From JAFAXD01 sp035472475 (lineage in GTDB: Bacteria; Pseudomonadota; Alphaproteobacteria; Rhizobiales; Xanthobacteraceae), in the NCBI GenBank assembly GCA_035472475.1, contig DATIPA010000114.1:1-30453 (forward strand): a DNA stretch of 30,453 nt, read 5' to 3'. The translations under genes and the position numbers were made by a program. Under the pieces are notes generated by a model. That model was not told where the DNA came from. It saw only the letters and a list, made by a program, of their open reading frames with translations, and ran no database searches. This document shows positions 24,465 to 30,453 of this stretch, piece by piece. The stretch's first letter is position 1, and every line of letters starts with the position of its first letter.

Positions 24465-24688
24465 GGTTGGATCCCTTGAGCGCGGCCGCCATTTCACCGA
24501 CCGAGCGAAACGGTCCTTGAAGATTAACTTGCGGCAACCGGGGGATTTCCGATTGCCAGCTCTAGTCAGCGGGCAATCGGGCTTGTCTCGCGAGCTTTGC
24601 CTGGCGGGATCGTTGACGGTCGGAACATTCATTGCCTGCTCGCGGTTGATAATAGCCGGGCGACGCGCAAAGGAACTGCGGAAACACT

Positions 24689-24841
24689 GTGATTCGGAAA
24701 CTCAAATCCGGCGCTTATCGCCTGTATTCGCGCAAGCCGGACCCAAAAACCGGCAAACGGCGCAACCTGGGCACGTTCAGGACCCGTTCTGCTGCCGAGC
24801 AACACGAACGCGCCGCGCAGTATTTCAAGCGCCGGGGATAG
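24689..24841 (+). CDS. Small basic protein with GTG start, unknown function
   Basis: 50 residues: VIRKLKSGAYRLYSRKPDPK, TGKRRNLGTFRTRSAAEQHE, RAAQYFKRRG. It resembles a small, widespread Hyphomicrobiales family that reads M-IRKLKSG-YRLYSRK with a TGKRRNLGTF centre, recalled from memory. The beta-strand turn followed by a helix recalls the N-terminal arm-type domain of integrases (compare AP2-like integrase arms), which would imply nucleic-acid binding, but this is inference. AGGA lies about 14 bases before the GTG. It is convergent with the Nramp gene. Confidence 0.75.
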   Translation: MIRKLKSGAYRLYSRKPDPKTGKRRNLGTFRTRSAAEQHERAAQYFKRRG

Positions 24842-24871
24842 CGGACGCGGCGAACGTCGGGAACGCGCGCA

Positions 24872-26182
24872 TCACAGCATCGCTGCGATTCCCATGCCGG
24901 CGGCGGCCGCCCCCATCGCAAGGGTGGCGATCCAGCCAACCCAGCGCAACATTCCCGTGACAACGAACTTGCCCATCACGCTTTCGCTCGACGTCATGAG
25001 CATCATCATGACCATCACGGGAACAGCCACGACGCCGTTCGTCACTGCGCTCCAAAACAAAGCCCTGATCGGATCGATCGGTGAAAAGCAAATGATCGTA
25101 CCGGACAAGGTTGCGATAACGATCGTGGCGTAGAAGCCCTTGGCTTGCAGCGGCTTGCGCGCGAGGCCGACCGGCCATCCGAACGCCTCGCCTACCGCAT
25201 AGGCCGCCGATCCGGCCAACACGGGCACTGCAAGAAATCCGGTTCCTATGATTCCCAGCGAAAAGATCACAAAAGCCAGCTCGCCCGCGACCGGCTTGAG
25301 GGCTTCTGCCGCCTGGGCGGACGTCTGGATGCTCGTGTTGCCCGCCGCGTGCAGCGTTGCCGCCGCTGTTATCATGATCGCAAGGCCGACAAGATTGGAG
25401 AACGCCATGCCGACATAGGTGTCCACCTTGATCCGGCGAATCGCGTCGGGGCCTTGCCGTGGAGATCTGAGCAGTGGTTTGCGCGCCGTAACGTCGGCAA
25501 TATCTTCAACCTCCTCGGAGGCCTGCCAAAAGAACAGGTACGGGCTTATTGTCGTTCCGAAAATTGCGACGACCATCGTCCAAAAGTCGAGCTGAGCCGT
25601 GAACCGCGGAATGAACAGTCCACGTGCGACCTCGCCCCATGGGACGTCAACGACCAAAACCGTGCCGAAATAGGCGAACAGGCTCAGCGTCGTCCATTTC
25701 AACACTGCAACGTATCGGGAATACTGGACGAACACCTGCAGAGTTGTGCAGACGATCGCAAACAGGATGACAAATAGGCTCTTGGGGCCTCCGACCAACT
25801 GCGCGGCCGCATCACCCATGGCTCCAAGATCGGAACCAATATTGATCATGTTTGCGATCAACAGCAGCGACACAACGCCTTGCAGAATCCAGATTGGGTA
25901 ATGTTGACGGAGATTGGCGGCGATGCCGCGGCCGGTCGTGCGTCCGGCGCGCGCACTAATCTCTTGGATTGCCGCCATCAGCGGATATGTAAACAGGAGC
26001 GTCCAAGTAATGCTGAACCCGAACTGCGCGCCGGCCTGTGAATAGGTCGCTATTCCGCTCGGATCATCGTCCGACGCCCCCGTGACGAGTCCCGGCCCAA
26101 GGACACCCGTCAACCGCGACAGGATCGCTGTCTCGCCACTGCGTTGCTTTGAATTTCCTGGATCACAGGACGACGCGCTCAT
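24872..26182 (-). CDS. Nramp-family metal transporter with non-canonical site motifs
   Basis: 436 residues and about eleven hydrophobic helices in the LeuT-fold pattern. TM1 reads ASDDDPSGIATYSQAG (Asp40, Pro41, Ser42), where canonical Mn/Fe Nramps have DPGN. TM6 reads GTTISPYLFFWQ (about 209-220), where they have MPH; the selectivity Met is Ser213 and the His is Tyr215. The rest of the fold is intact, so it is a transporter of a divergent Nramp branch. Loss of the Met suggests a different metal preference, perhaps Mg2+ or a broader range, as proposed for Nramp-related transporters. There is no clear ribosome binding site at the ATG. No mntR- or Fur-like box was recognised. Confidence 0.9.
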   Translation of the reverse strand: MSASSCDPGNSKQRSGETAILSRLTGVLGPGLVTGASDDDPSGIATYSQAGAQFGFSITWTLLFTYPLMAAIQEISARAGRTTGRGIAANLRQHYPIWILQGVVSLLLIANMINIGSDLGAMGDAAAQLVGGPKSLFVILFAIVCTTLQVFVQYSRYVAVLKWTTLSLFAYFGTVLVVDVPWGEVARGLFIPRFTAQLDFWTMVVAIFGTTISPYLFFWQASEEVEDIADVTARKPLLRSPRQGPDAIRRIKVDTYVGMAFSNLVGLAIMITAAATLHAAGNTSIQTSAQAAEALKPVAGELAFVIFSLGIIGTGFLAVPVLAGSAAYAVGEAFGWPVGLARKPLQAKGFYATIVIATLSGTIICFSPIDPIRALFWSAVTNGVVAVPVMVMMMLMTSSESVMGKFVVTGMLRWVGWIATLAMGAAAAGMGIAAML

Positions 26183-26335
26183 GGCCAGTACGTGGACGTT
26201 CTAAGAACGCGGCCCGGCGAGCAATCCCACAGCCTTTCACAAAGGAAGATTGGGCATCCGAAAAGACGACGGTCCCGTGCACAGACACGCTCGCCACGTT
26301 TTGCGCGCGCTACCCCGTGACCTGTGCGCTGCTGC

Positions 26336-26518
26336 TCAGCTTGCACTGGGCCCGCGCGCGACGATTAGGGCTCGTTGGATTGCTCGCCAGGTCCGGGCCA
26401 TTTCGACGTCGCCCTGTTCTTCGTAGGCGTGAGCCTTTTGTGCCGCTTCGGCGATGGCGTTCAAGCCATGCGCCTCGGCGAGCCGCCGAGCATAATCGTG
26501 AACTCCAAAATCCTGCAT
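26336..26518 (-). CDS. Small helical protein, unknown function
   Basis: 60 residues, MQDFGVHDYARRLAEAHGLN followed by AIAEAAQKAHAYEEQGDVEM, ARTWRAIQRALIVARGPSAS. Ala/Arg/Glu-rich and likely two helices. GGAG lies 8 bases before the ATG. This resembles a short family common in Bradyrhizobium, recalled from memory. It is divergent from the exported protein at 26739. The gap 26183-26335 on its other side is empty. Confidence 0.6.
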   Translation of the reverse strand: MQDFGVHDYARRLAEAHGLNAIAEAAQKAHAYEEQGDVEMARTWRAIQRALIVARGPSAS

Positions 26519-26738
26519 TTATCGCGCTCCGCTGAGATGTGGTGGGTACTGCACGTCAATCCGCTTCCTTAAAGTCGGTTCCCACCCGCGGGACCGCGAT
26601 TTCGCGCCTCGAGCTGCGGTTCGGCCATGAACACGCAACAAAGGGCGCGGGTACGCGTTGGACTAGTGAGACGCTCCAAGCCACCGCATTGGCCGGCGCG
26701 TAAATTTGGGGCTTGCGACACCTGAGGAGCAGAAACCC

Positions 26739-27272
26739 ATGCGATTGCACGCTCTGCCGGAGGTGGTGGGTTCCATACTGTTCGCAACTGTCGTCACGCT
26801 GCTCATACCGGGTTCGGTTGGCAACGCGCTCGCCCAGGCGCAGGGGCAGGAACCTAATCCGATACCACCACAAGACACTGCCGTCTCGACGTCTCCCGCG
26901 AACATCGTGCAGCCGGTCCCGGGTGCCATGGCGGGCAGTGACGCCGTGCCGTCAACGATCTCGCAGAGGAATGCGAGCGACGACGGCCTACCCACGCTTG
27001 CGTATCGCCTGAAGAATCTAACCGAGGAGCAGCGACAGGCGATAGCGCGCAGCGTAGCCGCGAACGGCACCCAGCCGTCCGGGACGTCAAATGCAGCGCC
27101 GGTGGTTATCGGAACCGTCATTCCCCACAGCGAGGGGCTTCCCTCGCTGGCGCCGGAACTTGGCGATCGAATCCCGGCGGTGAAGAATCTTCAGTTCGAC
27201 GTCAGACGCGAAGGGCTGGTGCTGGTCGATCCGCTCCAGCATGCGGTGCTCGCAGTCATTCCACGGCAATGA
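26739..27272 (+). CDS. Exported hypothetical protein
   Basis: 177 residues from the ATG at 26739, which has GAGGAG upstream; the longer frame starts 11 codons earlier without merit. A signal peptide (ILFATVVTLLIPGSVGNALA) leads to a Pro/Gln-rich region, then LTEEQRQAIARSVAANG and a C-terminal segment ending VPAVKNLQFDVRREGLVLVD-type text (here IPAVKNLQFDVRREGLVLVD) and PLQHAVLAVI. The last part recalls the exported DUF1236-like proteins of Hyphomicrobiales that end in a short beta hairpin; I am not sure of this. Function unknown. Confidence 0.7.
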   Translation: MRLHALPEVVGSILFATVVTLLIPGSVGNALAQAQGQEPNPIPPQDTAVSTSPANIVQPVPGAMAGSDAVPSTISQRNASDDGLPTLAYRLKNLTEEQRQAIARSVAANGTQPSGTSNAAPVVIGTVIPHSEGLPSLAPELGDRIPAVKNLQFDVRREGLVLVDPLQHAVLAVIPRQ

Positions 27273-27297
27273 TGCGCAATCGCAACGGCGCAAACGT

Positions 27298-27390
27298 CTA
27301 GCTCAAGGCCCCAAACGCAATTGCGACGTCGAGCGCGACGACGGTCAGCGCGACTGCGACCCATAGCAACTCGCGATCCTTGGCGGACAT
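27298..27390 (-). CDS. Possible 30-residue single-helix membrane peptide
   Basis: Reads MSAKDRELLWVAVALTVVAL then DVAIAFGALS. A charged N-terminus is followed by one 20-residue hydrophobic helix, as in real small membrane proteins. The ribosome binding site is weak (GAGTG). The frame and clean transmembrane pattern are the only support. Confidence 0.4.
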   Translation of the reverse strand: MSAKDRELLWVAVALTVVALDVAIAFGALS

Positions 27391-27548
27391 GGATCACTCT
27401 GTTCCAACCTATTTGTTTCTCAGACAATAACGTTTGGCGCGCGTAATCGTTTCGTCGGTCTGGCGCGCTGGTTCGGTACGGACGCGACGCAACTCCGGCC
27501 TTGTGCGGTGCGGTCAGGCGCTGAGCGGGAATAGGCGGATCAGGCTAT

Positions 27549-27623
27549 TGGTGCCGGGTGCAGGATTTGAACCCGCGACCAACGGTTTACAAAACCGCTG
27601 CTCTACCACTGAGCTAACCCGGC
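27549..27623 (-). tRNA. tRNA-Thr (anticodon UGU)
   Basis: Cloverleaf read on the minus strand: acceptor GCCGGGT with ACCCGGC, D-arm GCTC-AGTGGTA-GAGC, anticodon stem GCGGT/ACCGT with loop TTTGTAA (anticodon TGT), a 5-nt variable loop, T-arm GCGGG-TTCAAAT-CCTGC, discriminator A and an encoded CCA (27549-27551). It decodes ACA and related Thr codons. No integrase or direct repeat is next to it. Confidence 0.97.
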
Positions 27624-28115
27624 ATGACGGGCACTTCTCGCACGTCGGGCCATCTTTTGCTACCGCTTTGCAACCAGCGAATGCCGAACGGCCGTTGCGG
27701 CATGCACGGGGGAAAATCGCCGGGCGCTCCGACGGGGAATAAGAATGCCTTCAAGCACGGCCGTGGCAAGGCAATTACGTACGGGTCACTCAGTTGATGC
27801 TTGATTGAGCGCCGCCGCCGCTTTTTTTGCTAAGGCTCGCGGCTTCACCACCAATATCGATCGTCACTAGGTGATCAATTTCGCGGTGCCGTGTTAGGTG
27901 CTTATTGACGTGAAGGCCTTTCCCGCTGGTACTCATGATTTGTCAAACGCGTTTGCAATGGCATCCGTAAACATTTGCAGGAACGCTTGCGGGCTCGCCG
28001 CTGCGTTTCGGAGTCCTATCAGCTTCAAGCTCGGCCGTGCCCCGAGCTGTGATGATGCGCTAACATAAAAACAGTCGAACCTGACGAGCAGTGGCGCGAG
28101 AAGAATCGCCTGTCG
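27624..28115. other. Gene-free stretch, 492 bp
   Basis: Between tRNA-Thr and the DUF4344 gene. I see only small palindromes: a near-perfect one around AACGGCCGTT, and CAAACGCGTTTG at 27944-27955. A run of T after CGCCGCCGCCGC near 27820 is not a proper terminator. No open frame has a ribosome binding site or a recognisable product. Confidence 0.6.
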
Positions 28116-29039
28116 TTACTGCGCGGCCGCCGGGGGCGGCGGGGGCGGCGGATCGGGACGCTTCGTGTCCTCGGGGGGCAGCCAATCCTTCTGCATGACT
28201 GCCTTTGCCAATTCAGGATCAAGATTAGGACGAATCAGCTGTTGAAACGCGAAGTTGACCTCGCCGTATTCAGTTCTGCAGGTCTTGGCGCGTTGCGGCG
28301 GCAGATAGCCTTTGTCGATAAGATCGCCAAACGTTTGCGGGTCGGCGCCGTAGGCGATGCACAGTAGGTTGTAGAACCGCTGCGCTGGCGCGCCGTGCAC
28401 GTCGGCAAACGCAGTTATCGGGGCCGTGATCTTGGTGCCCTGCATGTCGCCCTTGTAGGAATAGGCGGCGCCCCCGATCAGCCGGCGCGCATCCTGCTTG
28501 CCGAGCCGCAGCATCATGTAGGCTGCGAACTGGTCGGCGGCGTCCTCCGGACGTCCAAACAGCGGCACATTGAGCGCGTCGAACATCGCGTGCCCCATCT
28601 CGTGGAACACGACGTAGTAGAACTGCCCCAGGATTGCGTCGCTCGGGGTGATGCCCGTTGGCGCATCCTCGTTGGGCAGGTTCTTGAGGATATCCGCCAG
28701 GTATTCGTAGCAGATCGTCAACGTCGGGCGCTGGTACCAGGCGTTCGACATCCCGCATTCGGTCGTCTTGATCGTCAGGTCCGCAGGCAATCGAACCGGG
28801 CTGAAAATTTCTTGCAGCTTTTCGAGCGCGTGCCGTTCCTTGACCTGGTCGTAGATCGACTGGAAGGCCGGATTCTTAGGTGGGACATATTCGATTTTGA
28901 TGCGGTTGGTTTGGCCGCCCGGAGCGCCCTGGGCAAGGGCGGGGGTAGCCGCCTGCGCGAGGAGCGTTGCGAGCGAGATCGATAGCAGCACTGGACATGA
29001 TGCCTTGCGCCAGCGCGATCGACAACTAATCGTTCCCAT
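28116..29039 (-). CDS. Exported DUF4344-type zinc metallopeptidase
   Basis: 307 residues with a signal peptide (VLLSISLATLLAQAATPALA) after a basic start. The zincin motif HEMGH is at 146-150, in QFYYVVFHEMGHAMFDALNV, followed by EDAADQFAAYMML, which supplies a third ligand region. The family is predicted to be metallopeptidase from this motif. Two Cys pairs (ECGMSNAWYQRPTLTICYEY) suggest a disulfide. The C-terminus is a run of Pro (DPPPPPPPAAAQ). GGGAGGATGTC precedes the ATG. The substrate is unknown; a periplasmic role is inferred. It is on the same strand as the response regulator, which lies upstream after 217 bp. Confidence 0.9.
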   Translation of the reverse strand: MGTISCRSRWRKASCPVLLSISLATLLAQAATPALAQGAPGGQTNRIKIEYVPPKNPAFQSIYDQVKERHALEKLQEIFSPVRLPADLTIKTTECGMSNAWYQRPTLTICYEYLADILKNLPNEDAPTGITPSDAILGQFYYVVFHEMGHAMFDALNVPLFGRPEDAADQFAAYMMLRLGKQDARRLIGGAAYSYKGDMQGTKITAPITAFADVHGAPAQRFYNLLCIAYGADPQTFGDLIDKGYLPPQRAKTCRTEYGEVNFAFQQLIRPNLDPELAKAVMQKDWLPPEDTKRPDPPPPPPPAAAQ

Positions 29040-29256
29040 GACATCCTCCCACGTGTGACACTCGGATCTTCCGCTCCGGCGAAAGTCGAAGCGGCCGCGG
29101 TCGGGCGAATCTCCAGTCAGGTCACTTCATGTAGAACCCCGGCGATCAGCATGGTAGGTTTCGACAGTGACATTTGGGTACCTTTTCTGAATTTCGCAGC
29201 CCGACCCGCGGCCGGACCAGGCCAGGATTAAATCACCGGGGTAGTGTTAAATCAAT

Positions 29257-29919
29257 TCAAGCGCCCGACGCGTTGTCCTTAGGGGCAACGGAGGGCGCCG
29301 GCGCGGCGACCACGCCGAGCCGCTCCGCGAACAGCACGAGCTCGGCCAGCGATCGGACCTCGCACTTCTCCATCACTTTCTGCCGATGTGCTTTGACCGT
29401 GCGCTCTGATGTTCCCAGATCGCCGGCGATCTGCTTGTTGAGCTTGCCGCGGACGACCAGCGCAAACACCTCGTTTTCTCGGGGCGTGAGCCGCGACACG
29501 CGTGCACGCAGGGCCTCGAGCTCGTCGTCCTGCGCGCGGCGTTGTGTATCACGTTTGAGCGCGCGCTCGATCGCCGCGAGCAGCTTCTGCTTTGCGACCG
29601 GTTTGGTCAGGAAGTCTTCCGCGCCCGCTTTGATGGCGCGCACGCTGGTCGGAATGTCGCCATGACCGGTCACAAAGATGATCGGAAGCGGGTTGCCAAG
29701 CTCTGCCAGGCGATCCTGCAGCTGAGGTCCGCTGAGGCCGGACATTCGCACGTCCAGCAGGATACACCCCGGCTCGTTCGTGATGGGCGCGGCCAGCAGT
29801 TGGGCGGCCGACTCGTAAAGTGCAACCCGATAGCCACAGAGACCGAGGAGACGCCCCATTGCGGTGCGGAATGGCCCATCGTCGTCGACGATATGGATGG
29901 TTGGTGCTGCGACGGTCAC
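29257..29919 (-). CDS. FixJ-family response regulator (NarL/LuxR output)
   Basis: 220 residues. The receiver domain (about 5-125) has the acidic pair in HIVDDDG, phosphoacceptor Asp56 in GCILLDVRMSGLSG, the switch Thr in FVTGHGD and Lys in DFLTKPV. A linker helix follows, and a LuxR-type helix-turn-helix at about 145-205 (LTPRENEVFALVVRGKLNKQ, then GTSERTVKAHRQKVM). The receiver and output order is that of FixJ/TodT regulators, which pair with PAS histidine kinases. No kinase is in view, so it is an orphan here. The start is GTG, GGCAGGTCC upstream. The 217-bp gap to the DUF4344 gene shows nothing. Confidence 0.95.
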   Translation of the reverse strand: MTVAAPTIHIVDDDGPFRTAMGRLLGLCGYRVALYESAAQLLAAPITNEPGCILLDVRMSGLSGPQLQDRLAELGNPLPIIFVTGHGDIPTSVRAIKAGAEDFLTKPVAKQKLLAAIERALKRDTQRRAQDDELEALRARVSRLTPRENEVFALVVRGKLNKQIAGDLGTSERTVKAHRQKVMEKCEVRSLAELVLFAERLGVVAAPAPSVAPKDNASGA

Positions 29920-30032
29920 GAGCCGTGGACCTGCCGGTCATCGGGGAGCGCAACTATACGCGACGATGGGAGCCTAAGGAGCTCATAAAGTCCATCGCTT
30001 TCGTGGATCGCAAGGCGTGGCGCCCGGCCTGC

Positions 30033-30302
30033 TCAACACACCCACGCCTCGCGCCAGCCTACGCCCCAGGGTCGCGGCACCGGATAGCGGCGCAGGCAAT
30101 TGTAGACGACCGGATAGGCGTAAGGCGCCGTGGGGATAACGTAGCCCCAGGGAAAGCTGTAGTAGCCCCAGCCCGGATAAAGAACCGCGCCGCCGTCCCG
30201 ATACGGCCGGCCGCGCCAGCCGCCCGCGGAAGCATCATTCGGAAAAGCTCCGGCCATCAGCGCGGCGAGCGCAAGCGCCGCGGTCAGCAGTGCGCGCAGC
30301 AT
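30033..30302 (-). CDS. Small Gly/Tyr/Trp/Pro-rich exported protein
   Basis: 89 residues from the ATG at 30302, preceded by AGGAAGG; a GTG two codons upstream is an alternative. The signal peptide MLRALLTAALALAALMAGAF ends near ASA. The mature part is rich in Trp, Tyr, Gly and Pro (GWRGRPYRDGGAVLYPGWG, then YYSFPWGYVIPTAPYAYPVV) and closes with two Cys (NCLRRY and WVC). Such short exported proteins are common in Bradyrhizobium-like genomes, with no known role. Confidence 0.75.
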   Translation of the reverse strand: MLRALLTAALALAALMAGAFPNDASAGGWRGRPYRDGGAVLYPGWGYYSFPWGYVIPTAPYAYPVVYNCLRRYPVPRPWGVGWREAWVC

Positions 30303-30381
30303 AGTCACCTTCCTGTTGCGGTCATGCGTCGCGAATCAGCAGCCGATGCTGACGGATTCGCCTGGTTCAGGCCAGCCAGAT

Positions 30382-30453
30382 TCAGGCCAGATAGTCGTGT
30401 GCCACTTTGCCTAGCCCCAGCGTCAGGTCGGCGACGATGTGAATCCCCGAGAC
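30382..30453 (-). CDS. Possible C-terminal end of a gene leaving the window
   Basis: The last 23 codons read VSGIHIVADLTLGLGKVAHD then YLA and TGA. The composition looks coding, but 23 residues do not identify a family. A direct repeat TTCAGGCCAG (30366-30375 and 30381-30390) sits at its stop. Confidence 0.3.
   Translation of the reverse strand, partial: VSGIHIVADLTLGLGKVAHDYLA

Noticed and set aside
27549..27623. tRNA-Thr as an integration site for an island
   Set aside because: No integrase, no direct repeat of its 3' end and no foreign-looking genes nearby.

Overview
The window looks like chromosome of a high-GC alphaproteobacterium of the order Hyphomicrobiales, near the Bradyrhizobium/Xanthobacteraceae group. 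This is inferred from family style, not from a search: the SufU-like scaffold with His for the third Cys, the folE-hisI pair, the LplT-PlsC-AMP-ligase fusion, a FixJ-type regulator, DUF4344 and DUF2165 proteins, and many small exported or basic proteins common in that group. It is mostly ordinary chromosome. I see no integrase, transposase, phage gene, CRISPR array or rRNA.

Layout. 1-3445: the 5' part of a patatin-like lipase, an exported three-module protein of unknown function, and thrS on the opposite strand. 3594-6215: two tandem exported paralogues with a ClpP/SppA-like core. 6160-8533: yidD and a SufU-like Fe-S scaffold on the minus strand, divergent from folE-hisI. The folE leader can fold just before its ribosome binding site and may be a THF-II type element. 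8537-11167: a minus-strand catabolic group (ACMSD-family amidohydrolase, MaoC hydratase, CitE-like lyase). 11383-11633: a frameshifted remnant of a MetE-like (COG0620) methyltransferase. 11810-16880: an exported MBL-fold protein, nadK, cutA, a TPR protein, a basic exported protein with a clear terminator, and a Tat-type MBL hydrolase. 17008-20409: a 1133-residue Aas-like phospholipid remodelling fusion. 20537-22279: a PspA/IM30-YiaAB membrane-stress pair divergent from a TetR regulator, with three identical half-site palindromes between them. 22487-23574: a Tat-exported nucleoside deaminase translationally coupled to a DUF2165 membrane protein. 23651-27623: small genes, an Nramp-type transporter with altered metal-site motifs, and tRNA-Thr(UGU). 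28116-30453: a DUF4344 metallopeptidase, a FixJ-family response regulator, a small Gly/Tyr/Trp-rich exported protein, and the last codons of an unknown gene.

The clearest regulatory units are the TetR/pspA/yiaAB module with its triple operator and folE-hisI with its structured leader. The least explained genes are the tandem exported ClpP-fold pair and the three-module exported protein at 512-1495. All functions are read from motifs and family memory; no database search was run.
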